Positions 11,477-23,561 are shown, numbered from the stretch's first letter. The stretch: 64,000 nt of DNA from Chrysomallon squamiferum (GCA_012295275.1 CM022666.1:5608850-5672849); one strand, 5' to 3'. A program made the numbers and translations. The notes: generated by a model from the sequence alone, not told the origin.

Positions 11477-12002
11477 GTAAGTAAATGTTTTACTTATTTC
11501 ATAGGTTATATATATTTATATAAAATTATAATTTCACTTACTTCTTAGCATATATATATTTATGTAGAATTATAATTTCACTTATTTCAAAGGTTATATG
11601 TATTTATATAAAAGTATAATTTCACTTATTTCATAGGTTATATTTATATATCAAAAAATTTTAATTTCTCTTATATCATAGGTTATATATATTTATATAA
11701 AGTATAATTTCACTCATTTCACAGGTTATATTTAATTATATAAAATTATATTTTCACTTATTTCATAGCTTATATATATTTATATAAAATTATAATTTCA
11801 TTTTTTTCACATGTTATATATATATTTATATAAAATTTGAATTTCACTTATTTCATAGGTTATATTTATTTATATAAAAATATATTTTCACTGATTTCGT
11901 AGGCTATATATATTAATATAAAAGTATAATTTTACTTATTTCATAGGTTATCTATATTTATATAAAACTATAATTTCACTTATTTCAAAGGTTATATTTA
12001 TT
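11477..12002 (+). repeat. About 45-bp intronic minisatellite, roughly twelve units
   Basis: Units of the form 'TTTCACTTATTTCATAG' then 'GTTATATATATTTATATAAA' run directly after the first-exon donor. Each unit ends in a pyrimidine-rich TAG followed by GTTATA, so each mimics a 3' and a 5' splice site. Homologous arrays follow the other three promoters with different copy numbers. Confidence 0.85.
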
Positions 12003-13300
12003 TATAAAAAAAATCTAAATTAACAATGCTGTTTAGGATTTTTCCACGCTCTAGTTTCACTTGTTTAATATTAAGTGATATTACATCAACTTGTAAAAAA
12101 CAATACATCGCGGCAAGGTCGATAAGTCTGTAGCACATGCGTTGGTAGGTAAGAATAATAACAGCCACAGAAAATATAGCACTCGTTTGGACATGTAGAA
12201 TGAGGCCCTGGCATCCTTTGACAGATTTGTTCTGCCTTTGCACTAAACGGACAACGCGAGGTTTTAGGAACGGATAAAGAGAACATTACCTCAGTGGTTT
12301 TTGTTTTTTTGATCAGTTCAAAAATGTTTACAGAAGTGTTTCAAGAACCAGATAATCTGCTACGAAGGTGATTAGATGTGTTATTCAAATTATGACAGTA
12401 CTTTAGTCAAGGTATTTTTCTTCTTGCTTGTCAAATCTGATCTCCGCTGCTTTACGAGAACATCGAACTTTCCGCCATTAAGCCCTACCCGAGTTCACCG
12501 AGTGCTGTTGATCGTTTTTAAGTTTTCCAAGATAAAACCACATTTTAGTGATTTAATTAAATCATCAAAATCTATCGAGCGCGAGCTGTTTTCTAACTTC
12601 TTGGAAAAATAAGATGATTTGGCGGTAGAAACTGCAAATAAACCATCATCACCTTGGTTAGTCACCTGATCAAAACAGTGCCACTTGATTGGATATTTAT
12701 TTCACTTCACGGTATTGAATATTTACTGCGCGCTTTGCTATCTCAAGCTGTTTTTCGGTCACTTTAATTTTGTTACATTGTCTTCATTCTTGGAAAGTTA
12801 CATCGTTGATTCCCAATGTACCGTCACAGTTTTGTCTATACATTTGTTTTAAGACAAAAAACAATATATTTATTTTTAATTATTTCTTTAAAATTCTACC
12901 TCTTTCCAGTCATATAAATAACTTCGGACGAAAAACTCTACTCCTTACATTCCTCAACAATCAGATACTACTTACAATTGGAAATAAATTTATAGGCATC
13001 ATAAACCAAGAAAGAAATTTTGAGGCATCAGATACTTCTTACAATTGGAAAGAAATTGTTTGGCATCAGATACTCCTTACAGTTGGAAAGAAATTTCGTG
13101 GCATCAGATAGGAAAGTTTACATCAGGAGGATTATCTGTTCCATTAGACATCGCTGTGCTGTCATATTGGATTTCAGTGGTGAGTATTTGTACACAGTGG
13201 CTTACAGGGCATTCACTGAAAATTGATAAATCAGGCATCGCATTTTCAAAAGAGAAACCTTTGCTTGACTTTGGATCCAGCGATGAAGTCCCTAAAAATA
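12003..13300 (-). pseudogene. Minus-strand protein-like blocks in the intron of unit A'
   Basis: Read on the minus strand there are several blocks. One at 13295-13115 (GTSSLDPKSSKGFSFENAMP, then FSECPVSHCVQILTTEIQYD and onward) starts after TTTTTAG. One at about 12690-12545 includes QVTNQGDDGLFAVSTAKSSY. A shortened copy of the frame seen at 20382-20879 lies at 12290-12003, with about 230 internal bases deleted. The order and repeated occurrence suggest a decayed multi-exon gene carried inside the TNF unit. Family not recognised; a Cys-x4-Cys in the first block is only weakly suggestive of a fucosyltransferase-type N-terminus. The short repeats near 12960-13110 (TCAGATACT...AATTGGAAAGAAA) belong to the array better developed at 46.3-46.6 kb. 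Confidence 0.3.
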
Positions 13301-13326
13301 TAAAATATATACTTTAATTACTAAGC

Positions 13327-13388
<62 letters not shown>

Positions 13389-13474
13389 AAACAATATGTA
13401 TGTGTATTTGTGTTTATATTACGAGAGATGGTATCTGTTTGCGTGTTTGTGTATAAGTTTATTTCTGATTTGCG

Positions 13475-13560
<86 letters not shown>

Positions 13561-13880
13561 CTCTGTCTCTCTGTCTCTCTGTCAATCTCTCCCTCTCTCT
13601 CGCTTTGTCTCTAACCTCTGTCAATCTGTCTCTCTGTCTCTCTGTCTCTCTGTCTGTCTGTATCTCTGTCTGTCTGTCTCTGTGTCTCTCTCTGTGTACT
13701 CAATGCAATCACCTGATATCATACTGAATATGACAAGAGGAAGAACCACCAAGCGAAGAACTCTCAGAAACAATTCTCCTGGCATTCGTGTTAAAATAAA
13801 AAATAATTATACCTTATTTCATTTCATTAGATATTAACACACACACACGGCATGCATGCATACATGCACACACATACACA

Positions 13881-13937
<57 letters not shown>

Positions 13938-13944
13938 ACACACA

Positions 13945-13997
<53 letters not shown>

Positions 13998-14040
13998 TTT
14001 TCTTGGTTTTGTTTATTATTTTACTTTTATTTTTTGAAAT
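13301..14040 (+). repeat. (GA)n, (CT)n, (CA)n, (GT)n microsatellites
   Basis: (GA)n 13329-13385, (CT)n 13479-13555 with CTGT-rich continuation to 13690, and compound (CA)n(CT)n(GT)n 13838-13999. Between them (13700-13800) is a conserved non-repetitive strip reading MTRGRTTKRRTLRNNSPGIR on the + strand. It is also present at 46863-46960 and is too short to call. Confidence 0.85.
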
Positions 14041-14114
14041 AATGTTATTTATGTGTTTGTTTTTGTATGATTTTTTATCTTAGTATTATTGTTTGACACA
14101 GACTGTCAAGTAAA

Positions 14115-14195
14115 ATGAAACCAAATAGTTCAGTTATTGTCATTTCTCTTATGGTACTAAATTTGATACTCATCAGTCTCATAAATATACTAAAT

Positions 14196-14232
<37 letters not shown>

Positions 14233-14480
14233 AAAAAGAAAGTAAAAAGAAAAGAAAATTTTATTTAGAAATGGTTAAATTCTATATAAAAATATTAAAA
14301 TATTGACTTCATTATGTATTAAATTGAGAAAAAGATCCATATACGTTTAATAATATAATATTCATTGTGCTGAAAAATATTTATAAATTTGTAATTTATT
14401 TAATATGGACGAAATTTGAAATGGTTATTAATATTCTTTTCAGATACTGTTTGAAAGTCATACAAAAGCAGAGAAAAGTG
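14115..14480 (+). pseudogene. TNF-ligand relic: membrane exon and linker exon (unit A')
   Basis: ATG at 14115 opens MKPNSSVIVISLMVLNLILI, a clear but altered copy of the membrane helix of genes B, D and E. After about 28 codons it runs into poly(A) and the whole cysteine module is missing. A linker exon at 14444-14480 (37 bases, acceptor TTTTCAG, donor GTAAGT) still reads SHTKAEKS. No stalk or TNF-domain exon follows before the next repeat block. Confidence 0.8.
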
Positions 14481-14978
14481 GTAAGTTAACAGACATATTC
14501 AAAAGCAAATCATAAACATACACACACAGACACAAACACACACATAGACATACTTATTCATTATATACATAAACACAAACACAGACAAACACACAAAAGG
14601 ACACTCACACAAAAACACATAGCCACACATATTTATGTATGCAGAAACTTTTTTGCATGAAGGGCCGGATTTCCCATACAGTCTTTCCAGACTAGTGCCT
14701 AGGGCGGCAGAATGATAGGGGCGACAGTTTATGTTTACACAAATTCCTATTTTCACATTTGATTTATTAATAAATCATTATTTAAATGTAAAGCCATGTT
14801 TGTGCTTTCAACTAGATGATAAGTTATAACCATTCATATTATATAAACTAAGAGGGAAGGGTGAGGGGGACTTGAGCCTCGAGGAGGGGGAGGTAAAATG
14901 TATTTAGCCTATGGGCGGCAAGCACTTTAAATCCAACCCTGTTTGTATGTGTGTACGTGTCTGTGTGTGTATATAACA

Positions 14979-15024
<46 letters not shown>

Positions 15025-15692
15025 ACTAACTGTATGTGGCTTATTTCTATTGTTTTGTTTTTTTGTTTAGTATTTTTTATTTTTTTGTTGTTTTCTTGAT
15101 GTGTTTTGTTTTCCATCTGAACTCTGCATTGAATAAGGTCATGCAGTAATTAACTGCGAGTTCTAACTCAGTATCTGTAACAGTATGAACGCGTGTGTAA
15201 AATGACTTTGTAGATGAATAACCTTACCTATTAGGATTTCCCACCTGTTTACTTCCATTTGAGCGCGTCATTGACTGAACTGCGCATGTCAGTGTTTGGT
15301 GGAGGTCACAGCATAAAATCACGACAAAAACCTCCCAAATAGTATCATATTTCGCGTGCGCTAACTCTTGTTAATATGAGTACTCACGGACTCATTAAAA
15401 CTAAATTTACATCAGATAACAGTTCCTTCTCTACTGGTACACAGACCTTGACACACTAATTGCTTACTGGAAATCCCGGCACGTGATAGTACTATTATAT
15501 ATCGGTCTTACCGAACACGTGAACAGAAGTGACGCTGTAGTTCAGGGATCGGCGAGGAATTTAGTCCCGCCTGTCATCTGAAAACTTGGACACCAGTTAT
15601 TACATTAACTTTCTTTTTTCTTTAAATCTCCAGATCAAAGCAGCCTTGCTTCCTAGCATCTCTTTTTGATGCTCAGTATTGAAGAAATAATT

Positions 15693-15783
<91 letters not shown>

Positions 15784-17361
15784 TGTGCTGTATTCAGTGA
15801 ATAAGTATTTAAATATTTCTGGTTTTCTATATAAATTGACTGATGAAAGTTAAATGTTCACTAATTAGCTTATAGATGAATAATACAAGATAAGTGGATG
15901 ATCCAGTAAAAAAGGATTTTCTTTATACAGTATGTACTCATGCATTGAAATGATCAGAGTAATAAATGTTTATATATACGTTACATTTAAAATTTGATGT
16001 ACAATTTGCATAATAAAACAATCTATTTAAAGCATTTTTTTGTTTTATCACAATAAAACTTTTCGTTTTAGAAGCATTTCAGAATAGCAAATATTATTAT
16101 TATTAATTTTATTATGACTATCATCATCATCATCATCATTATTAATTTTATTATGACTATCATAATTATCATTAACTTTATTACCACTATCATCTTCATC
16201 ATTATAACTACTGCTATGTTATTACTATATAATCCTGATTACTAGTACTATTCTTTCTACTACTCCTACTATTTATATTAGTGGTGCTGCTGCTACAACT
16301 ACTAATTTATTAAATGTTTCATCATCATCATCATTATAATTAGTTTTGTTTGCTGCTGTCATTGTTGTTAAATAAAGACTGCAGTGATACCTCTGGTCAC
16401 CTGTTCATAATTTTTATTACTTGGATAGTTACTTTAAATGTAGTACAGATGTCTTGTTCTGAATTTATCACTGTCTTTTCTTTTTTTGTCGTTTCTTTTT
16501 TTAATATCAATTAAAATTAATGAGAATATTTTTCAACTCACTTTTCACTTATATACCAGTCAGTGACATGATTTGATTTTGATTTTATGAAGGATAATTT
16601 GTATACTTTATAGACAGTATGTTAAATATTGCTGTTATATAACCATGTTCATATCACATACTTACATATATATATATACGTGCACACCCACACACACATA
16701 TATCATTACTGAATTTTAATAGTTGTACAGTCGTCGTTGACGGTAACAATTTAAAAAGTCATCCGTTTATCTTTAAAAGTAATCCTACCCGAGCAGTGTT
16801 TGTAAACATTTGACTTCTAAGCGACGTATTTTGTTCGAAATGCACTGTCAACGTGACATCAGCAGTTTCTGTCTGTGAAATATTTACTTATGTCCCAAGA
16901 TATCTCATTTCTCTGTCTGCTTCATTCACGCTACTACTGTTCAGGGTTCGGCAACGTTTGGTCAGCCAACTGAACACTTGGACTCCAATTATTACATATC
17001 ATTTAATCACATGGCCCTCGTCCAAAAACACCACAGCTGACTGGACACCCCCTCGACACTCGTCGTTCTCTGTGTGTGAAATGTGCATGTGAACATGGAC
17101 TCCAATTATGTGCGTGTGCGTACGTGCGTGCGTTCGCGCGCGTTAATAGTATGTGACTTATTTGTACTGTTTTAATTTTGTGTTTATTATTGTTGTTTTT
17201 GTTTGTTTTTTTAGTTTGTTTTCTTGTGTTTTTGGGTGGTTTTTTTTGTTATTTTAATTATTAATTTTGTTTTCATGTTTGATTCTAAGCATGTCATCCT
17301 CACCATTAGGCTTTATTTTACTCACAGCCAATCAAAATGTGATTTGAAGTACAACGCATCA

Positions 17362-17408
<47 letters not shown>

Positions 17409-17518
17409 ATTTATTATTTTACTTTTATTTTTTGAAAGAATGTTATTTATGTGTGTGTCTTTATCTTGGTATTAATAACATTTTTATCTTGTTTGACACA
17501 GACTGCATCTAAAGGAAA
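14481..17518. repeat. Duplicated non-coding blocks and microsatellites
   Basis: (TG)n 14979-15022. The block from about 15.2 to 16.7 kb repeats 2.4-3.75 kb and 39.2-40.45 kb, including the (GA)n at 15694-15780 and an ATC-rich tract. The dispersed block with CCTACCCGAGCAGTGTT lies at about 16785. (GT)n 17365-17405. In the second large block this segment is 1.5 kb shorter (junction near 47470). No gene seen. Confidence 0.6.
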
Positions 17519-17755
17519 ATGAAGTACTAAACTTGATAATCATCAGTTTTATAAAAACATTAAATGGAAAAAAATGAAAGAAAAGAAAGGAAGTTTTATA
17601 TTGAAATAGGTAAATTCGATATAAAAATATTAAATAATTAAGTTCATTACAAATGAAATTAAATTCAAAATTGATTATAGTAGACGAGTTTCAAACTAGT
17701 TATTAACATTCTTTTTAGAAACTGAGTGAAAGTCATAGAAAAGCTGAGAAAAGTG
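17519..17755 (+). pseudogene. TNF-ligand relic 2
   Basis: An ATG at 17519 in the expected context is followed at once by a stop. The downstream bases (ACTAAACTTGATAATCATCA and on) match the membrane-helix exon after a deletion. A linker exon at 17719-17755 keeps its acceptor and reads KLSESHRKAEKS, with donor GTAAAT. No later exons follow. The collinear counterpart in the second block is 49055-49091. Confidence 0.75.
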
Positions 17756-18797
17756 GTAAATTAACACAAACACAAGCACAAATTGGTTTTGACATATTGA
17801 AAAGTAAATTATAAAAGTGTTAAGTTTAAATGGAAGCAGAAGAGAAGAGAGAATCTGAACACCACATGCACGTGTGACGTCTGCGTGTCAACTGATCAAC
17901 ACAGCTGAGAGAAGCTTTAGCGCGTGACTGAATGAAAAACGGACTTAAACACATGCATTTTACCCGTTTGTACTATTTATTTCGAGCAACTAACTATTAC
18001 ATTTTTATTTATATAATTTGTAAAAAAGAAAAGATCGTTAAAGCGGGATATTTTTTTATTATATATTTATAATTTATCGAGGAACTGAGCGTAAAATGTG
18101 AAGAAGTTTATGGATGAATTGAGCGAACATCTGCCATAAACTTTATTTATTTATTTAATTATTTGTTTGTTTGTTTGTTTATTTTTATTAGTTTACTTTA
18201 CTGTATTTCTTTTATTTCATTTCATTTTATTATTTTTTTCTGTTAATAAATTTATTTATTTCACTTTACTTTTTATCACTTTTTTTATTTTAGGTATTTT
18301 ACTTTATTTTTTTACTTTATTTATTTATTTATTTATTTATTCATTTATTTAACTAAACAATTCATATTTCATAATTGTTTGTGTTTTAAACTGAATTTTT
18401 ATTGTTCTATATTTTTCATTTTATAAAATAAAAGCTATTGCCTTGCAAATGAACCCACCTAGCTATACATAAAAATAATTTTTAAAAAGGTGTTCATTTT
18501 AATTTTCAACAACAGTAGCAATAACAACAAATTTATTTATCTATAATAATAATAATGTATTCAAACTTTGTGAATCCGTTTATTAGTAATTCATTGACGT
18601 AACATCTATTTATAGCCCAGTTGAGTAATAAAATGAGTATTTATTACTTCTCGGAAATCTTCTTGGGAGGAAAAACCAAAGCCTAACATAGTGATAATAT
18701 GCTGATATTCAAAAACACTGGCAAGTAGTCAAAGAATCCTATTGGAGTATCAAAAATATTTTAAATAATATGTATATGTATGTGTGTCTGGATATGG

Positions 18798-18849
<52 letters not shown>

Positions 18850-18967
18850 TTAACAAATTTAATTGAAAAAAATGTATAATCTCTATTTATACGGACCAAA
18901 ATAACTAACTAGCAACAACAACAACAACAATATTAAATAAACGAATAAATTAGCAAATAAATAAATA

Positions 18968-19024
<57 letters not shown>

Positions 19025-19577
19025 AATAAATAAAAACATTAATATTATCACGGTTTTAAGGGTAAGGTGGCGAATCTAAGCTGCTCAACTTCAACAGAGC
19101 AGAGTTGAGATAATAATAAACATTTTTATTTAATTTAACAATTTCTATATATTTATAAAATGTAATGTATGTGTATATACAGTGTCACAGATTTTCAGGG
19201 AGTCAACAGCTCCAATGTAGGAAGCAACATTTTCTTTGTATCTTCGTACTAAAGAATAATATGCTAAAATTATCTGTGAATATTCAAAGCCTGACAAACA
19301 TCAAAAAAATCCCTTCACTGGTAATATCTTTTAAACAAACGTAAGAACACATGTATAATCTAATAAGAAAGAATATATGTCGATCACAACAATCACATAA
19401 CGATTAATGCAGAAGAGCAAACAGATACATATCTACTTACACAGTGCGTTCAGTGGAAAGCGACCGTTCCACTCCAATTGTTCAACAGATTTTCCCTAAC
19501 CAAAACAAATATCTCATTTATTTTATTTTGTTTTATTTTCGTTTTGTTTTTATTCGATTTTACATTATTTCGCTCAT

Positions 19578-19608
<31 letters not shown>

Positions 19609-19775
19609 TTCGGCAGACTGAATCAACAGTCATGATACAAGTGACATTTACAAACAGAAGAGTCTTCTGTCACAGGGAGATATTTCTGAGACATTTTATA
19701 TACCTAGCTTACCTATAATAAATGGATGACTACACTTATTTATTCCGATTACGTGTAAGATGACAAATTTGGGCT
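17756..19775. repeat. AT-rich intergenic sequence with ATTT, GT and AAT/AAAT runs
   Basis: ATTT-rich tract 18140-18355, (GT)n 18804-18846, AAAT/AAT run 18950-19032, partial copy of the 870-bp unit (19.08-19.45 kb), ATTT run 19575-19610, and a CAACAGTCATGATACAAGTG block near 19624. Collinear with 49.1-52.2 kb. No gene seen. Confidence 0.65.
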
Positions 19776-20290
19776 GGAACTTTCCACTGTGTGATACACA
19801 GACTACATGTTCTCCTTTTGTTGTTTATGGCTTAGTTGACACAGGAATAGAAATTACGCTGTACTCTTTATTCAACAATAACGACAAAAGCAGCCGTAAC
19901 AACATCAACTACTACTACTACCACAACTACAACAACAACTGCTACTATTATAGCGATAACAACTATAATATGTAGCTTTTTTATGAACAATACAAACACA
20001 CAAAAAATACATATAATAACTTTTCTCATTTTATTTATAGTATATTAAATGGCTATAGGAAATCTGTAGTGAAGAATTAAATACGACAGAAGAAAGAAAC
20101 ATTAAGCAATAAATTTAAATAAAGCAGACGTCATTTCCTCTTAGCCAATCAAAAAATGATCGAGTGAGCTGGTAGAGAATAAGATAAGATCTTTTCAAAA
20201 GTCGCTGGTATAAAAATCAGCGAAGCCTGTCATAGAGCGTAGACGTGCTTCACTCCATTGTGAACACAGAGTCAGCCTAATTTAGTTAAG
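19776..20290 (+). promoter_or_regulatory. TATA promoter and first exon of gene B, donor changed
   Basis: kappaB-like GGAACTTTCC at 19776-19785, CCAAT box in TTAGCCAATC (20141-20150), a GACGTCAT element near 20128, and TATAAAAA at 20209-20216. In the other three copies the first exon ends TTTAG/GTAAGT; here the sequence is TTTAGTTAAGT, so the GT of the donor is lost at about 20286. A weaker GTAAAA four bases on might replace it. The acceptor that would receive this exon is at 21528/21529. Confidence 0.6.
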
Positions 20291-20395
20291 TAAAAGTTTT
20301 ACTTATTTCATAGGTTATATATATATATTTATATAAAATTATAATTTCACTTATTTCATAGGTTATATATATTTATATAAATTATAAATTCAATT
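20291..20395 (+). repeat. 45-bp minisatellite, about two units
   Basis: Same unit as 11477-12002, shortest of the four arrays. Confidence 0.8.
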
Positions 20396-20879
20396 TGTTG
20401 TTTAGGATTTTTCCAAGCACTAATTTAATTTGTATAATATTAAGTGATATTACATCAACTTGAAAAAACAAAACATCGCGGTAAGGTCGATAAGTAGAAT
20501 CTAACACGTGCGTTGGCAGGTAAGAATAATAACAACCACAGAAAATACAGCACTTATTTATTTGACTGGTATCTCGAAAATCTGCAAAATGCACGTGCAA
20601 GCCGTGCCACTGGCACCTTAATGTGACAGTACTATGGTTAAAAAGCAGGAAAACTGAGTTATCAGATTCACGTTGCGATCTATAAACAATAACGTTCACG
20701 GCAGTTTGAATTTCTGGCATTGAGATGAAACCAGCCCTGGACGTGATCTTTCGAGGACGATACAATATCAGCAAACAGAGCGGATATGTAGAATGAGGCC
20801 CTGGCAAGCTTTGACAGATTTTTTCTGCCTTTGCACTAAACCAACAACGCGAGGTTTTAGGAAAGGATAAAGAGAACAT
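20382..20879 (-). CDS. 165-codon minus-strand open frame in intron of gene B
   Basis: Open frame beginning MFSLSFPKTSRCWFSAKAEK, with PGPHSTYPLCLLILYRPRKI and CCIFCGCYYSYLPTHVL further on. Copies occur at 12003-12290 (large deletion), 45003-45515 (stop codon at 45270-45272) and 53050-53593 (open). Many differences between copies change residues and one is an in-frame insertion, so selection for the protein is doubtful. It could be one exon of a gene running against the TNF ligand or merely a repeated non-coding block. Family not recognised. Confidence 0.25.
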   Translation of the reverse strand: MFSLSFPKTSRCWFSAKAEKICQSLPGPHSTYPLCLLILYRPRKITSRAGFISMPEIQTAVNVIVYRSQRESDNSVFLLFNHSTVTLRCQWHGLHVHFADFRDTSQINKCCIFCGCYYSYLPTHVLDSTYRPYRDVLFFQVDVISLNIIQIKLVLGKILNNKLNL

Positions 20880-21245
20880 TAACTCTTTAATGTAAAAATG
20901 TTTACAGAAGTGTTACAAGAACCAGACAATCTACTACGAAGGTGATTAAATGTGTTCTTCAAACTTTGACAGTACTTTAGTCAAGGCCTTTTCCTTCTTG
21001 CTTGTGAAATCTGATGTCCGCTGGTTTACGAGAACATCGAACTGTCCGCCATTAAGCCCTACCCGAGTTCACCGAGTGCTGTTGTTCGTTTTTGAATTTT
21101 TCACAATAAAAACACATTTTAGTGATTTAATTAAATCATCAAAATCTATCGAGCGCGAACTGTTTTCTAACTTCTTGGAAAAATAAGATGATTTGGCGGT
21201 AGAAACTGCAAATAAGCCATCATCACCTTGGTTAGTCACCAGATC
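20880..21245 (-). other. Further minus-strand protein-like block
   Basis: Minus strand reads QVTNQGDDGLFAVSTAKSSY and onward (about 21245-21120), then a second patch ending KEKALTKVLSKFEEHI. In the first patch, three of the differences between this copy and 53.8-53.94 kb are silent (Gly, Val and Thr codons). In the 45.8-kb copy the same patch is frameshifted. On the + strand there is an open frame of 78 codons (20950-21186) that I treat as a shadow. Confidence 0.25.
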
Positions 21246-21563
21246 AAAATTCTTCCACTTGACTGGATATTTACTCCATTAATATGTACGTGTGTATATT
21301 GTGTGTGAATTTGTCTTGGTACCATTTATTATTTTATTTATTTATATAACCATTGTTTGAAAGTTTTATATTTATGTGTATGTGCAAGTGTATATTTTTG
21401 GTTTGCTAAAATAATGTTTTATATAGGTGTGTGTGTATTGTGTCTGTGTACGTGTGCGTGAGTGTGTATTTATCTTGGTATTATTTATTACTAATAACTT
21501 TTTTCCTTCTTTTGGTCATGTTTTACAGATTACTTCTAAAGGAAATAAAAGTTGTTACACAAA

Positions 21564-21958
21564 ATGGTACCAATTCGTCCAGTCATTGCCATTCCTCTTA
21601 TGGTACTAAACTTGATACTCATCGGTTTCATTGTATCTGTAACATTAAACGAATTTCTGAACAGAGAAACCAACTTGTTGTTTGACAAGGAACTGTGTGT
21701 GAAAATCTCGTGCAAACCAGGAGAAAACTGTTGTGATGACAAATCTACGAACAGAACCAGGAACAATACCACGTATTGCTGTTACAGAGATGGAGAAAAA
21801 GTGATCAGTGAAATTATGAAAATGGTGAATTCTGTATTAAATTCTAAAAACCAAATTCCAGAACTACATTAAACGAAAAAAAAAAAGGTTTTCTGTAGAA
21901 ATTAAGAAAGAGCTACATTCTGCATAAAAATATTGAAAAGTTAAATTCATTAGAAATG

Positions 21959-22000
<42 letters not shown>

Positions 22001-23561
22001 ATATACGTTTAATAATATTTGAATTGAGAAAAGGAGAAATTAATAGTTCTGAAAAATATTTATAAATTTAAAACTGATTATTGTGGACTAGTATCAAATT
22101 TGTTATTCTTTTTAGAAACTGAGTGAAAGTCATACAAAAGCTGAGAAAAGTGGTAAGTTAATACCGACACAGATATACACACACAGACATACGTAAAAAG
22201 ACAAAGTCGCAGAAACACAGACACATACACGAAAAGTTATAAACATATACATACACAAACACAGACAGACAAACATACAGAAAAAGACCCACACACAAAC
22301 AGAAACACTCAGGCTCACATATTTAGATATCCACAAAAGTTTTATAACTATGTATTTGTATGTACGTGCATATTTGTGTACAGTCTATGTATGTAAACAT
22401 GTACAAGTGTATATTTATATGTATGTGTGTGTGTGTGTATGAGTGAGTGTGTTTCAGAACCAAAACTTCAGCAGATCAGAGATGTCGCTGATCTTTTGAA
22501 TTTAGATCAGAAAAACAATGTCTACGAATCTATGTATGTATGTATGAATCTATATATTTATACATGTATCAATAGTCTACATGTGTCTGTATATATATAT
22601 ATATATATTTCAGAAGAGAAACTTAAACAGATCAGAGATGTCGCTTACAATCTGAATAATAAAAACAGTGTGAAGACATCGGCTCATCTACAAATGGAAG
22701 TGAATGCAACATATGACAAAAGTAAGAAAACAAATAGTAATAGTTAAAACATTAGTACTAGTAGTAGTACTAGTAGTAGTAGTAGTAGATTACAGTAATA
22801 GTAGTAATATAGTAGTAGTAGTAGTAGTAGAGTAGTAGTATTAGTAGCAGAGTAATTGTACTATGTTAAAAGAGGTGATTTGGTAATAAATGTGGTAGTA
22901 GTAAAATAAAAGTAATAGTAGTAGTTGGTCTGGTAAAAGTAGTTGTAGTAGTTATCACTTAGTTATTAGTAGTGGTTAGCAAATAATAGAAGACATTGTG
23001 ATAACAATAGTATTAGCACGTTAGTAGTAAAAATATCAGTGATGGTACTAAAGTAGTCAACAGCAGGAGTTTGTAGTAGTTATAGAAATATATTAGTAAT
23101 ATTAACTACAACTGTTGACAATTTAAAATAAAAATATTATTTAAAAATAATTTATTCTTGCAAACTTTTCAGACACACCGAAGCCTCTCATCAAATGGAC
23201 GTCGTCTGGTAAAAGATCGTTTGTGAAAGGAGCTGCTGCTGTTGTCGCTGATGGGATTCAAGTCAAACACGCTGCTTACTACTTCATATACAGCAACGTT
23301 TTATTCCATGCCAACCAAATCACAGAGCTTGAATACGCTAGGCTGTGTCACTCAATTGAAATATATCCAAATTATGAAGTCCTCTACAGAAATCCTCAAA
23401 CAGCATGCAAAGTACGAAAACACCAGGAAAGTTGTGTTGCTTCCTACATTGGAGCTGTTTACTACCTGAAAGCCAATGATACTGTAGTGGTGAGAATATC
23501 AAATGTGAACATAATTTTGAGAGATCCTGAGACAACCTACTTTGGCCTGTACATGCTGTAA
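21564..23561 (+). CDS. TNF-superfamily ligand, type II membrane protein (gene B)
   Basis: Predicted trimeric cytokine ligand displayed on the cell surface for a TNF-receptor-family partner (family knowledge). Coding exons: 21564-21824 (exon begins 21529 after TTTTACAG), 22116-22152, 22614-22721, 23173-23561; phases 0, 1, 1 agree. The 264-residue product has a very short cytosolic tail, a membrane helix at about 6-28, a six-Cys module (Cys 45-73) with overlapping N-glycosylation sites, a polar stalk, SAHLQ at about 122, and a TNF domain with W144, AYYFIYSNV, Cys194/Cys214 and terminal TYFGLYML, most like FasL. Odd points: the exon 1 donor is GTGAAT rather than the GTAAAT of gene D; residue 223 is Cys where D and E have Phe; the first-exon donor upstream is lost. 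Gene E is its near-identical duplicate. Confidence 0.85.
22458..22535 (+). pseudogene. Duplicate stalk exon 3a in gene B
   Basis: After an acceptor (GTGTTTCAG) the sequence reads PKLQQIRDVADLLNLDQKNN, a second version of the start of exon 3, which lies 156 bases downstream. The later part (KTSAHLQ...) is absent and replaced by TATG-rich repeats, with no clear donor. It is either a decayed exon duplication or an occasionally used alternative exon; the end is uncertain. Confidence 0.6.

Noticed and set aside
12376-12612. 78-codon + strand frame repeated at 20950-21186 and 45626-45814
   Set aside because: The opposite strand has a more protein-like composition and the + frame has no splice sites or family match.
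13329-13727. Arg/Glu, Leu/Ser and His/Thr-rich open frames over microsatellites (also 4848-5079, 26448-26654, 27311-27565, 34462-34720, 62241-62602)
   Set aside because: Products of (GA)n, (CT)n, (CA)n and (CATA)n repeats open in all frames.
20880-21000. Similarity of minus-strand ALTKVLSKFEEHI to retrotransposon gag
   Set aside because: Too short, with stops after it and no reverse transcriptase or LTR nearby.
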